The position numbers were made by a program, and so were the translations under genes. DNA of 64,000 nt from positions 2,728,001-2,792,000 of the forward strand of contig JARKIF010000003.1 in assembly GCA_029378245.1 (NCBI GenBank), read 5' to 3'. Origin of the DNA: Roridomyces roridus. Taxonomy: Eukaryota; Basidiomycota; Agaricomycetes; Agaricales; Mycenaceae. The notes beneath the pieces were generated by a model. That model saw nothing but the letters and a program-made list of their open reading frames with translations. It was not told the origin of the DNA and searched no databases. Positions 10,202 to 22,063 of the stretch are shown here, in pieces. Numbering within the stretch: position 1 is the stretch's first letter; the number at the start of each line of letters is the position of its first letter.

Positions 10202-12945
10202 CGCTTGAGTGTGTGAGGGTGGGGTGGGGTGAGTGAATGTCAGCACGGGGTAACCGCTCTTTATGTGAATTGCGATGCGAGTCATCGTCATATCTGATAA
10301 GATGCGCAGCGTTCGGAACTGTTTCGGGATTCGGTAGGTTTACGGGTTCGCGAATGAATGGCGTCGGCTAAACATTCGAATATCTGATAAGATGCGCAGT
10401 AACTAGTCGTCAGAAAATGACGATAGTTTCACAGGTAAGTACCGAACCTGTCGGATTTCTTCACAAGACCACATGGCACAATAACAGTTGAAGGATGCCG
10501 GGACTTGCTAGATTCCTCCCGACAAATGACGTGACGCGACGCGTTATGTGTGCATGTGTATTATGATTTGAATCAACTCGTGATCGTTTGCTTCTTACCC
10601 ACACATCTCTCACACATCACCACCGCTGGCGGCTCTCTTTGGCTCTCCTTCTTTCTATTGTTGCCATAAGTCTCTTGGTCTAGGCTTATCAGACACGTAC
10701 TCCACACTTCTACCAGGCAACAACGGAGCGGGAGACTTGAAGCGGCTCGGACTGGCTCTGGGTCTCAGGCTCTGGCGACGGGCATTGGTGACTTGCTCTG
10801 GCGTGCCGATATTATCAAGATCTTGGTCCAGGACTGCCTTTCCTAGGCTGACAAATGCGCGCCTTGAGCAAGGTCAGCCGGCGCCCTTCCATATGATCAC
10901 TATCCGAGTCTTTTTCTTTTCATATGTCCCATAGCGCCTATCCGCCCCTGCTGACCCTTGCCCACGGAATCTGCAGGCTGTGTGCATGTAAGAAGATCGG
11001 CAAATCGTTCAACGTCGGCTTAGTTGTCATTAAACCCTCCTAGGACGTCGAAGGCGATGAAAGACAGTTCTTGAAAAGAATACTCTGGCCATCGGCCGAA
11101 AGCATCCCACCGCGTCGGTCAAGTTCGGATTAACGCCGGATATAGTTATCCTCAGCTTCCGCATGACCGTATTTGCAAAAATCTGGGCAACTGCCTGAAA
11201 TAGGAGGATATGGACACGACCTGATTCTTCAAGTTTTAACTCTGCTTCTACTAGTGCCGATGAACAGTTATTTCTGACGCCTTTCCTTATGTGCTATCCC
11301 CAACAGCCTGCCGCTCTTGCCGGTAAATGGAATCCATGAAGTCTGTCTGTCGCGCGGCCTCTTAATTTTGACCCTTGCATTTTCCACGACCGTCGTATTC
11401 CTCGTGGTCGTTGCGGATCGTACATGGACGGAAAAAGATTCGATGTAACGCCGTTCTGACTTGTTTGGGACCTCCGCGACGCTCATCGCTTCGTAATTCT
11501 CAGGACTGCGTCAATTCTCGATTGTCGCAGATGCTCGGATCGAGTCGATCTGCGTAGCAATTTCCCGGAGACGCCTGTTGGCGCTCCGAAGCCCCCTCAC
11601 GACGAGTGCCCCTGGCTCCCAGGTACGTATCTCTTGCCGCCCGCTGTCAGCAAGAGGATCCTCTCCGGTGACTTGAGTCTCGCCTAGCTCGGGAATTGCC
11701 TCCCGCCCCTTATGTCCGTGCATCCAATTTGGTTATATGGATTCGTTCATTAAAAAACTTTTACAGCTTGTCGGGCGATACTGGGTCCAGAGCGGTGGAC
11801 TGGCGGACAAGCGCGTTCACATTCTTCGTCCCCCGACGGAGGAATGCTAAATTCTTCCCGGACCCAGCAGCGTTGACCCATTTGCGGTCCCAGATTAGAG
11901 ATGTGCCATAATCCGTCACTTCTGTGCCGCGTCTCATCCCATCCCTGGTCGTTCTTTTCGCACAAAGCTCCTCCGGGTGGCCCGTCGTCTTGTTTCGAGC
12001 GCTTTCCGCCCCTCCCTATCACCGCGACACCAGAATTGAATCTGAGCTCAGTTTGGTGTGTCTTGTTTCCCTCAGCCTAGCAGGGCGAGCGCTAAACATT
12101 CCAGGCCAGCGGGGGTCCGCCGCTCCGCAATAAGATGAATTGCATTCTTACATTGTCGGCTAGTCATGGAAGTTTCCAGCCAATCAACACTGCCAGTGCT
12201 CGGCGTTCACGATTGGAGGAGCTGGAGCAATGCCCACTCCGATCCGGCGGGCACATTTTCTCGTTGTCGGGATGTCGTATATGTTTTATACATGCATGCG
12301 GATTATCGCACGTCAGAACCGACCCACAGGCGCAGATTCGTCCTCTTTCAGGCTTCTTTTCTCAATTCTACCCTGACTCTCCCATGTCGCCTGTCCGTCG
12401 ACGCCGATGCGGACCTGGAATTCTGCGTTGCCACGGAGATGCACCCTCTTCTCTGCTCCCACTTCGAGTCCCGGACACCGCTTTCACTCATTCTTCGGCC
12501 GTTTCCCGCTGCCCTGTGGACCGAGTAGTGGCATTGCGGCGCCACATACCGTCATCTTTTCTTTCGAGCGTGTCTGCGTGTCTGGAATCCCTTCTCGGAC
12601 CACCGAGTACACCGACACTGCTGTGGGCTGGGCGAACTCTCAGATCTCAGATCTCAGCCCGGATATTAAACGATAGCTGAATATGGCACAGTCAAAGCGA
12701 GAACCACACGCCCGATCGAGATCCGCACTGTTTTTAACCAGGCTGACGCGCCCCAAGGGACCGCACAGCGTTCGGTCAAAAATTGGGGTGACGCCTCGAG
12801 CCTTTTGTGCGTCACGGTTAAAAGCCACCCGAACTAGCTTCAGCTTCATCTCATCGGTGCTGTTCTCCCGCGAGCATATAAAGCAACCACTTGGCGGCGG
12901 CGACTTGCAAAATCTACTCATCCCCTCATCGAGTCCTCAAGCCCA
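10202..12945. other. Intergenic region, no gene recognised
   Basis: About 2.7 kb. Several overlapping open frames of 60-180 codons occur on both strands around 12.1-12.9 kb, but none has a recognisable domain, and their overlap on opposite strands suggests chance. The right end carries the promoter of family member 3. Confidence 0.4.
12876..12884 (+). promoter_or_regulatory. TATA box of the gene at 12946
   Basis: ATATAAAG is centred about 65 bp upstream of the start codon, an ordinary fungal spacing. Confidence 0.45.
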
Positions 12946-13615
12946 ATGTACTTGCCTTCTAGCCTCGTCCTCCCATCCGAAACAGGCCCCGCGCCAGCCC
13001 CCGCGTACCAGCCTACCGACGGCATCCCCACCGACGCTGCGCCCTCTACCCATGCACACGCTGCGCTTATATCTCAGCTCGCCGGCCAACAGAAAATGGC
13101 CGCGACCAATCATTACCTCCACAACAACGCGCCGTGCGCTAACGCGGTCCATGTACTCGACACAACGAGCACAGCGGCCGTCCACACCAGGTCCATGCAC
13201 ATCACGGAACCCGTCGTCGGCGAGATTGTCGGGGCCATCGGTGAGCCTGCCTTCTTCTTCCCCAAACGGCCTGCTTTACAGCTTTGTCACCACAGCTTTA
13301 TTCGTCGTGGTCAACGTCGCCCTCATCTGCGTGGCATACAAACGCTTCTGTGCTCGGCGCACAGACTCAGCTGATGCCGAGTCTCGCTCGTTCGGCCATT
13401 GCCCAACGCGCGCTCGAGGGAAAAGGAATCTGCCCGTAGCGGGGCGCATACCGCTCAGGCGCCCCAAGAAGGATCCTCCGCCTGTCACGGTGTCGACCAA
13501 GGCCAGGGAGGACCGCGAGGACGATGCACTCAAGCTCTGTCCTACCGAAGGCGACCTCCAACTCGGCGCAGCGGTCCCGATCCCGGCACTTCCAGTGCCG
13601 ACTTCACGCGGGTAG
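12946..13615 (+). CDS. Single-pass membrane protein, local family member 3
   Basis: Function not recognised. Exons 12946-13240 and 13296-13615 give 204 residues. It shares with members 1 and 2 the MY start, the phase and position of the 55-nt intron, the helix spelled across the junction (VVGEIVGAI/ALFVVVNVALICVAY) and, with member 2, the tail motif LPVAGRIPLRR. The tail is strongly basic and then acidic. Unlike its paralogues, residues 1-25 (MYLPSSLVLPSETGP...) are not a convincing signal peptide, so this copy may have lost or altered its targeting sequence or use another start. The first acceptor candidate (CTTTACAG at 13281) is less good than CACAG at 13295, which restores the conserved helix. 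Confidence 0.7.
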
Positions 13616-14028
13616 CGACGAGTTCTCATGACGGATTCGGACGGACAGACTCTTTTTTTTTTAGATACTGGCACTCACTCCACCTAGGACGCCGCGCGCC
13701 AGTATTATTTCACGAACTCATGAACACGCTCTTCCCACTTCCATTTGATACTTCCACTTCCACATGTACCATCTTTCATACACGAGCCGAAGGACTTCCT
13801 TCTTTGCTTTCGCGCCTTCGCTAGCCACTTGCATTCTGTTTGCTATCCACAGTGTTATTGGTATTCTGTACTGAAATCTTTTGAATATACATTTCCTCTC
13901 TTGATCATGACAAGGCTATGCTGGCCCGTGGCCCGTTCTCCTCAACTTTCAAAAGATAGAAGCATCATTCTCACGCCAATCAGACGCAAACTAACTCCTC
14001 TTGCTCTCGACCACCATCACCTTGCTCG
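13616..14028. other. Intergenic; duplicated promoter of MGQYWK gene at right end
   Basis: The last 70 bp contain GCCAATCAGACGCAAA near 13975-13990 and a CACCATCACCTTG leader. Both recur before the paralogue at 54888, so the duplication includes promoter-proximal DNA. I see nothing else. Confidence 0.5.
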
Positions 14029-15147
14029 ATGGGACAGCTCTATAAGGTCATCAACCTAGACAAGCGCGAAACCTTGGGAGACTGGGGAAAGCATGTCATA
14101 TGGGACTGCGTGACCTCCCTTACGACCTCATGGATCGCCTGCTACTACCCATCAAGCTCGTCGATCTTCCTAAATGCGATGGCCTCGTTTATCCCTTCAA
14201 ACCGGGATCCGTTACAAAGAGCGCTCGTGGCAGCCAGTTCGTCTTTGTTTTCCCCAGATGGCTGTCCAGAGGTGCCTGTCGACTTGGTTAATTTGTGGTG
14301 CAGATATTGACTCCTATCCTACAGCTGCCCGTTTACGGATTTACCCTGCGAGATCATCGGCGAGGTACTTTCGCATGCAGAGTCTCTGCCAGACGTCGTA
14401 TGCCTCAGTCTGACGTGTCAACTGCTCTGGAAACTCGGGCGCCACGTCATATATCTGCGCATCGTTGGGAAGTACGATGTACTTTGTTGGGCGGGAGACC
14501 GGATCATCTGCGCCGGAGACTACCTCTGGAACAAGGACATCCCGGAGCACATCATGACCCTTGCCGAACGACAAACGTTTAGCGACTACGAGGAAGACCC
14601 CGATAGGGATCGTAGCCCTCCCTACGACCATGTGCTATTTCACTACCCTTGGCGCGACACTCACAAAGACCGGATCGACTACATGATCCACGAGTTGTTG
14701 GACATGAAGGCTATGAAGCAGCTTGTTGCGGGTGAGGATTGGGAGCAGTATCGGTTGTTCACCTCCTTCATCAACATGTGGTACAAAATCCGAGAGGTGG
14801 ACGAGTGCACGGTCGACCTATGCAACCTTTCGCGCCGTCAATATGTCCGCGGTTCGGCTCTGGACGAATGGCGAGTCGCCATGGACGGCGTTGTACGGGA
14901 GTCAGACAAAGTCGGCTTCCAACAAGTTGTGTTGAGCCGGATTTCTGTCAGTTCGGAAGGGACGTCCGCCTTGGACGACGAGGAAACTTCTTCCATCGGC
15001 GCTTGGGCTGGGGATCGGTTTGATTTTGTCTATGGCGATTGGTTGGAGGGGTTGAAGGAGGCGGAGGAGGATGCATGGGTGGATGCGAGCGACGGGGTGT
15101 TGAAAGACCTTGAAGCTATTTGGCATAACAAGTACGGGTCTTTTTGA
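14029..15147 (+). pseudogene. MGQYWK/F-box-like family gene, frameshifted 5' exon
   Basis: Paralogue of the gene at 54888. Exon 1 (14029-14271) opens MGQLYKVINLDKRETLGDWG. The match to the paralogue then moves to another frame near 14105 (PYDLMDRLLLP) and again near 14215 (YKERSWQPVRLCF), so at least two indels break this exon. Exon 2 (14325-15147) is open throughout. It begins with an F-box-like segment (LPCEIIGEVLSHAES... CLSLTCQLLW), then WAGDRIICAGDYLW, the middle region, and the conserved tail GAWAGDRFDFVYGDWLEGL. The final codons KYGSF precede TGA. A product from an internal start is possible, but the full-length protein is not encoded unless the frameshifts are sequencing errors. Confidence 0.72.
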
Positions 15148-15159
15148 CAGTTAGTATGA

Positions 15160-15990
15160 AATCTTTGCCAGGTGTAGAGGCTCAGATCTCTAGCCCCGCC
15201 AGAATCACTAGTACTCGAATGTGTGTGCCAGTCAAGTCCCATGCTATGGCAGGATACAGGTAGCAAAATTATTCTGTGAATCAGGAAAATGACACCACCT
15301 TTGACACAAAAAATGCACCACTTTGGGCTTTTGGAAAAAAGACGCAACCTTCGGAATTGAGAAAGTTGAGGGAAATCACAGATGCCGTGGCACTGGCACA
15401 TGCCGGGACATCAATCATTGATGATTTCCACCAGACGGCAATGGCTCGGCTGCTGCATTGCTGGAATGATGAATCCACCAAGACCATAGATGGCAACCCT
15501 CGGCAGCCTGAGGGTTCATTCAATTCCTGATGCTCCGCTGCTACCGAGAACCCTACTGTCTGATTGCTCAAAGTTTATCTATCTGGAACTCAGTCCCTTG
15601 TTGCGATTCAACATCAGGTTGAATGTGTCAACATTGAATGCTGGCAGAGTGCCGATCAGTGGTACTTAATGATGAAGCTGCCCGATGAAATACTTACCAT
15701 GGCCATCAGCCATCTGGCTGATGGAGCAGTTTGCCATTGATTTTGTTATCACTCGGCAGCAGCATCACATCAGTCTGCATCGGCCACACAAGCTGACGGT
15801 GGTGGTTTCCAATTGGCTTCAAATCTCAAGTGGTGGCACTTGTTTTCCAAGTGGTGCTTTTTTCTCGTGATTCAGCTAGGTGGTGCTTTTTTTCTGTGTG
15901 AGTCCTTCAGTGGTGTTGCAAATAATTTTGCTACACATATCCTTCCATACCATGCTCACTATCCAAGGTATTCGCACATCTGAACGGCTT
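15160..15990 (-). pseudogene. Remnant of a DUF6535 gene 3' end, split by a MITE
   Basis: DNA on both sides of the 15245-15950 element aligns with the 3' end of the DUF6535 gene at 56040-56160 (GTGCCAGT-AAGTCCC on the left; TCACTATCCAA-GTATTCGC on the right). Only some 120 bp of the gene end survive; similarity stops near 15990. It shows that the duplicated block held both the MGQYWK gene and its convergent DUF6535 neighbour. Confidence 0.55.
15245..15950. mobile_element. MITE-like element with about 30-bp terminal inverted repeats
   Basis: The left end TATGGCAGGATACAGGTAGC and the reverse complement of the right end GTATGGAAGGATATGTGTAG run on identically through CAAAATTATT. CATG(C) flanks both ends and may be the target duplication. 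Subterminal GTGGTGC/GCACCAC motifs followed by T- or A-runs recur at both ends. No transposase is encoded, so it is non-autonomous. The uninterrupted paralogous sequence at 56105-56125 gives the empty site. Confidence 0.75.
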
Positions 15991-16071
15991 AGGAAAGGCG
16001 CGGAGGATGGTAAGCTACAATAGAACTACAATGGTATATAAACATAATTTACACTTCCGCTATCTACAACC

Positions 16072-18035
16072 TTACTCACGAACATCTCTCCTCAGGAATC
16101 GCACCGCGAATAAGACGGCCGCAGCGCCCAGCGCAACAGCGGCGTTGCAGAAGAACACCAGGTTGGGATGCCCTATTTCAGCCAGAAAGGCGAACAGTGC
16201 ACCGAAGAGTGAGACAGTCGAGATCCAGGGTCTGAAAGTGAGTGGTATTCGGAGTCGGCGCTGATTCATGGTATATGAACGCACCTCAAGCAACGAAATC
16301 CCCGCCAACGCATCTGCCCTCCGTGCCTCGGGTACAATATCCAAGAGCACACCCTTGGCAGCCGGCGCCGTACCGGACGCCAGGGGGAGGACGGCTGCAG
16401 CCGCCATTATGTGCCATGACTTCGAGTTGAAGGCAACGAGCGAGGTCAGCGCTGCGTCTACCACCATCCTATGTTGCGCATATACTTAATTAGATGATGA
16501 CTTACGACCACCTGAGAAACTCTAGATCGAAACCACTCCCGTGAGTTTTGTCGACGGCAGCGGAGATCGGGGACTCGACACCTCTCTCCGGGTTCTCTGC
16601 ATCTCCAGGTAGGAGCGCAGCGGCATCGGAAGCACTCGACTTCCCAGACTCCCACCATGCTGATTTGGAACTGTCCTCGATCCCTTTCCCTTCGCTAGCA
16701 AACCACCTCCGTCCAGCATCAATGATGCGCGGAAATGCAAATGTAAGGAATACAGCGCGGGATAGCGAGTTGGTTGACATCCTGCTCGCGGGTTAAAATG
16801 TCATGGAATACGTAGGACGTAGATATCAGGACGCACATATACCCATTATCAGCCGGCTCGTACCCATACTGGTTCGTCGCTGTGAGTTGGAGCATCATCG
16901 GCTGCATTCAGTCAGTCTAGACAAGCTGAGGAGCGTGGAATCAAATCGTGACGCACAACGTATGCGGTAGCCAACACTCCGCCGAATGCACCGATGCCGA
17001 GTAGCATTACGCCCCAATAGCGCCGCCTCGTCCCGGGGTATTTGGAAGGCAGGAACACTTTCAGGCATGCGAGGAACGAGAAGATGGACTCCCCTTCCTT
17101 GGTTTGGGTCGAAGCCGCGGGTGGGACGTACGGAAGGAGGAACGCGGAGTATAATGTACTCGATACGAGGAGGCAGAATGTGATTTCAAACGGCGCGGAG
17201 AGGTTGATGAGCGAGCCCGCAAGGCCACCCGCGACGTAGCCTGTGTATTGTGAGCATTGGACATCAAAGAAAAAGCGAGGTCCCACCAAATGCGTTGCCG
17301 AGCATCGCCATGCCTGCGAGAACACCGAATGCAGCCGTACGTTCTGTGGATGCTACCACCTCCGCTATATATGAATTCGCGGACAGCATGTATCCCATAC
17401 CGCCTCCGAGGATTGTTATGAGCTGCGTCGTCTGCAAGATGGTGATTCCGAGGCGGCCACCGACGAATGCTATTGACTTGCTTGAGCAGCTAGCCACAAA
17501 AAGAAAATAGACATACTTGCATAAATCTGCGTTAGATTGCGGATCGCAGGCCAGAAAGTCTGTTGAACAATCGCACTGCGTAGACCCCAATGTCTAATCT
17601 GCCACGTCGTGAAGAGGAGGTTCATCGTCCCGCTGAGCTGCAAAATTTCTTCATCTTCTACTGCCGCTGAGATGATGATGTATACGAAATGTCACCCACC
17701 GTAGAAAGAATAACCATAACGCGGATGTCTCTTGTCGTAGTCGTCTCGACCTCGGTTATAGCGCACGCATCTCCCGGCCCCTCGTACGGAGGATGCTTCG
17801 GATCGTCGTAGTACTCTTGGCAATTGAACACCCGGTATGCGTAAATTAGAGAAGTGGATGTCTGGATGAAGTGAGTGAGTCGACCACACGTATGACTGCC
17901 AGCGAAGGAACACACAAAGTAGAATGTCGTAGAGAGGAGGAAGGTTGCCAGCAAGACGCGGCGGTAAGGACTGAAGAATCCCCGGCGTTTCAAAGTGCCG
18001 GGTAGAAGGGCGGTGGCTTCGGTGGGGAGAGCCAT
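16072..18035 (-). CDS. Major facilitator superfamily transporter
   Basis: Multi-exon plasma- or organelle-membrane permease of the MFS; substrate unknown. The reverse-strand start at 18035 gives MALPTEATALLPGTLKRRGF, then a first hydrophobic segment (RVLLATFLLSTTFYFV). Exons then encode EVETTTTRDIRVMVILSTVG, ITILQTTQLITILGGGMGYM, AEVVASTERTAAFGVLAGM, GYVAGGLAGSLINL, PFEITFCLLVSSTLYSAFLL, a cytoplasmic loop, YWGVMLLGIGAFGGVLATAY and SRAVFLTFAFPRIID. A long polar central loop follows, then PLASGTAPAAKGVLLDIVPE and a final helix pair ending FLRRDVRE before TAA. The layout resembles fungal tetracycline-resistance/Hiat-like MFS proteins (inference). At least eight short introns; borders not all resolved. 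No stops or frameshifts seen within exons. Confidence 0.85.
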
Positions 18036-18570
18036 TTCGACTCTTACTTGGGAAAGAAGGAAGATGGGAGAAAAAAAGTAAGAAGAGAAAGGGCAAGAGA
18101 AAAAGAAGGGAAGAGGGTGAAGTAGGGTGAGTCGATCGAGTCCGACCGTTTAAACCTTCGTTACAAGTAACCCCGGTCCAGGGTACGGGTTGGACATCGG
18201 TGAGACCCCCACGACCCGCGTACACGAAACCGCGGGTAACCCACAGGTTTTGCGGGTACGGGCACAGGTTTGGTGGGGCTTCCAGAGTGGATGCTCTAGT
18301 GCCACGGGGCTTGGGCTGTAACGACGTGGCCAGTTTCGGTGGCTACTTGCATTTGATTCGCCTTGCGACGCGAAGCGAGACTTTTAGAAGAGTTTTGAGA
18401 CAGGCCTTGTGTAATCGATGTCAGATTCCTTTGAAAGCTCTTTGAAAAGTGCCAGCTGCAACAGGAAACTCCCGGGTGGCACGGTGCATGGGTGTCCGGA
18501 GCAAAGGGGACATCAGTGATAACGGCACAGCACAACCATCGCAAACGACACCTCTTGGCGCTCGACCACC
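18036..18570. other. Intergenic between MFS and F-box genes
   Basis: Divergent promoter region. 18170-18290 is rich in GGGTACGGG/CCCGCGTA words that could be a worn element, but I could not define ends. The leader CTCGACCACC just before 18571 matches the leaders of other F-box copies in the window. Confidence 0.4.
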
Positions 18571-19173
18571 ATGTCGCCTCTCGAACGAGTACCCAACGAG
18601 TTGTGGTGCACAGTATTCGAGCTTCTTCCTCAGGACTCCCTCATGCACATTTGTGCCACCAACCGCAGGTTTAGAGCTACATCCCGGGCCCTTCTTTTCA
18701 GCCACCTCGTGTTCTACCCTCTCGACCGTGTGGGATCCTTCCTCACTCTCCCTCCTCTCGAATACGTTCAATTTGCATTGGACCGCCTGGAGTTCTGGAC
18801 CTCCCAAGACATCGCTCCGCTTGTCCGGGAATGCACTATCGCCCCGCGGAACCTGCGCGATGAGGATGAGGAGGCTGAGCCCGTGCCAATGGACCACGCT
18901 GATTCGTCCCACATCCTCACTAACCCTTTTATGGACGCCTTGGCAAAGTTCAGGGGTCTCAAGAAGCTCTCTGCACGTCGGGTCGGGTTCACTCAAGCTG
19001 GAGTCGCCCACCTCTGCAGGATTCCGCTCCTGAAGGAGGTCGTGATCGAATGGTGCGGAATTGTCCCGGAAGAGACCATCGACATGGCAAGCTTGGAATT
19101 GCGGACGCAAAAACTCGTGTATCGCAACCTCACCGCGCCGGAGGACGACCAGAATCCGTGGCTCACGATTGTT

Positions 19174-21196
19174 ATGACGTTTTTTATCGTTGTAAATTAT
19201 CTGGGATGAGAAAAGAGGTCACAGATGCGAGGTTTCATTGAGCCCTTACCGCGTTTCCCTTCCGAGGTCAGTTAGTGCAATCACGAGGTTTGAGGTCTGA
19301 GGTCTGAGGTCTGAGGTACGTACTTCCGATATAGATCACGGATCATTGACAGGCATCGCAACGCGGACAAATTCAAGATTTGCTTCCGTTTCGCCACCAT
19401 CCACTGCCAGTGGCCATGCATTGATGCCTCAAAGTGTTCCGCAACGAGCTACCTACGTCCCCTCGGGGGCGGGGAATACCCGCGGCATAAACTCTCATAC
19501 GCCTCCATGGATCCAACTGCAATCTTCGACCACTCGGACAGACCCGGAGACTCGACTCTGACTGGACTCCGAGCTAATCATCTGCTGCCTGGGGCCGACA
19601 ATCTCACCGACGCAGGACCGCTTTCGGCAGGTTTTTGGGGAAGTCTCCCTCCATCCGCTCCCCATCGTGCCGAGAGCCGGTCGTCAATGTGATATCAGAA
19701 AGCCTGGCGTGGACTCGGGCCATGCCTGGGTTGCCACCTCCTCTGTCTAGATTGGCCCTCTATAGTGGCCGCGTGTCCAGTCTAGGAGCGTGTCGGGTGT
19801 GTGGACAATTGATGAGGATGCCTTTCTTACTTGGTGTACAACTCAATTCGGATACTTACCTCTGCGTGCTGGCTCCCATATGTCTGTAGATATCCTTCAT
19901 GTCAATAGATTGATGGAGTCTCTCTCTCTCTCTCTCTCATCCCGTGCTACTTTCTTCAGTCTGAGGGCTCTATGTATCCTGCTCTTGCATTCTCCTTCGG
20001 CCAACTAACAACAGGTCCGACACATTGTGCCAGCGGCTCCGAGCCACACAAGTAGCCTGGCAAGAATTTCTCAGGTATTTTGTTCCGCCCAATCAAACCA
20101 TGACGGAGAATGCACAGTATCACCCAAACCTCTTGGGCAAAATGCCCGTCGCACCCATGAAGAAATGTTTTCTCCTCTCTCATTTGAAGCAGCTTCTGAT
20201 GGCCGACCTAATCCATTATCCAACACACCCGATGGCACGCGCTGCCCGTGTACAATTGCAAGACCTCGCCGTGCCTCTCGGACTTGGCGCAAGTCTGGAA
20301 CGAGATTCCCGAGGCCCTGGAACTGGGGCTGTCGACATGCTCCTCATCCTCGCCAGTGGTGTATTGACGGCAAATTCAATGACATTCATGCCGTCGATAT
20401 ACTTCGGGAATGGGGGGTGTGTTGAGTGAAGACCCAAGTAATATGGGCTCTTGGCTGAAGACTTTAGAAGTGTTGCCAGCGGGGAGACAGTGTCAGGGGG
20501 AATGAGGCGCAGATCCGTGATTATGATTTTCTTTAAACAAGACAACTTTCACATGCTTGTGTTCTTCCTTGTCTCAAGTTCTGGCTTTTGCTTCGGGCGA
20601 CATGTTATTAGAATTTAGGCGGGAAAAGATGTATCTTATTCATTAGGGGAAAGAAACCACTCGGCTTGATTCAAGCGGGTCAACGGCAGCTTTTGCACAA
20701 CTTGTACCCGCCTTTTGCGAGCCTGAGGCACAGGATCAGTGTAAGATAGGCTAGTCAGTGAGCGAGGGCTCCTCACCTTATTTAGTCAAGTCGCTCGGCA
20801 ACAGGATCTACTCTTGGAGCAATGGATTGTTGCCGTACTCGGCAATGTGGTCCGATCACTGGATCATATTGTGCAGGCCATTATAGCCGAGCCGGATCAT
20901 GGCGGATGCCCTCTTCAACCTGAAACTTCAATCCTCTGAGTGAAACCTATCTGAATCCCGTCGACAAAGTACTTACATAAATTGTATTTGATATCCTCAG
21001 AGCACACGAACTCGCATGGTGTATGACCTGTGACCTCGGTGTTCAACGTTCAACCTGTCAAAGACCTTCCGCCCTCGTTGCTCCGATCATCAAAATCGCG
21101 CGACCTGGGTGCTCAAACTTTCAAAATTCTGCGACCTCGGGCTAAAACTGCACATTGCACACTGTGCTGATAATATTCAACGAAAACAACTGTTAT
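19174..21196. mobile_element. Non-autonomous hAT-like element inside F-box gene
   Basis: The F-box reading frame stops matching its paralogue exactly here. The flanks are an 8-bp direct repeat with one mismatch (CGATTGTT at 19166-19173, AGATTGTT at 21197-21204). The ends are imperfect inverted repeats (about 21 of 28 matching, sharing TCGTTG and ATTATC). GAGGTC words are repeated subterminally: a GAGGTCT array at 19284-19317 and several GACCTCG/GACCTGG words at 21020-21150. No transposase domain is recognised. The size and 8-bp duplication suggest the hAT superfamily (inference). Confidence 0.72.
19918..19939. repeat. (CT)n microsatellite
   Basis: About ten CT dinucleotides in a row inside the 2-kb insertion. 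Confidence 0.85.
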
Positions 21197-22063
21197 AGAT
21201 TGTTCATCGTGGGCATCTGCGCGAGCTGGAAGCGACGGGCAATGTCCTCGTGAGCCAAACGCTAGCTCACAGCGCAGTATTTCCCAATGTCCGTAACTTG
21301 AACCTAGCCATGCACTTTACCACCATGACACAAAACCTCATCATTTTGTCCAAGTTCCCGTCTGTCTCCCAGCTCGAGCTTGTTGGATGGGGACGGGTCG
21401 AGTACGAGTCCAGGGAGGAGGCTTTCGTCTACGCCTCTGATGTCTTGCCCCTGCTGAGGGAGTACCATGGGACCTGCACGCCGTTGGGAATATTCCTCTC
21501 CAAACCCACTCTCACGCGTCTCTTCATCCACCATTCTGATCCAAGGGCACTCACTGTCCATCTACACAAGGAATATCGCCATATCACCTTGCTACTCGTG
21601 ATGCTCACTTCCCTGGACCAGGAGACTCTGAGCACAATCTGCACCCGCTTGCCTTCGCTGATTGATCTCGGTATCCACACATCCCAACACTTTGAGGAGG
21701 TTCATTGCGAGGATGGTATTAACACTCAGGTACTTGGAACCAAGTATATTTATCAAGACCACTGACAACAAGTTTATCATCCAGGCGACGGACTTGTTCT
21801 CCACGCTGACAGATACTCCGCTACCGCGGACTCTGGAGCGCCTCGTTATCTTGTGGCAATTCGACTTTGAATTCGAACACGATGAAGAGGAAGGTGTGCC
21901 GGTCGCCTCTCCTGAGAACATACCCGACTTTGTTGCGATGCGGGATAAACTCAGGGAACGATGTCCGGCGTTGAGGACGCTCTGGCTTGACGGGCAGGAT
22001 TTTATGTTCAAGTGGCGTCAGCTGCTTGATAGAGAGGAGATGGAGCAGGAGAATACAATTTGA

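Larger units (their letters stand above)
18571..22063 (+). pseudogene. F-box protein gene split by a 2-kb insertion
   Basis: Member of the local F-box family whose intact copy is at 47736. The start MSPLERVPNELW leads into an F-box (residues about 5-50: VFELLPQDSLMHI...TSRALLFSHL) and a C-terminal leucine-rich region. The frame runs to ENPWLTIV-like codons at 19173. It is then interrupted and resumes at 21198-21204 with HRGHLRELEATG and continues TMTQNLIILSKFPSVSQLEL. One intron near 21733-21784 precedes ATDLFSTLTDTP, and the end is CPALRTLWLDGQDFMF. The last small exon seen in the intact copy is lost: the frame stops at 22063. As it stands, the 5' part could encode a truncated F-box protein of 212 residues (to 19209), which keeps the F-box but loses most of the substrate-binding region. 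Confidence 0.85.

Noticed and set aside
12135..12680. 181-codon plus-strand open frame before membrane family member 3
   Set aside because: No domain, low-complexity Ser/Leu/Arg mix, overlapping open frames in other phases, and no splice structure.
18170..18300. GGGTACGGG-rich stretch considered as a small transposon
   Set aside because: No matching ends or flanking duplication could be defined.
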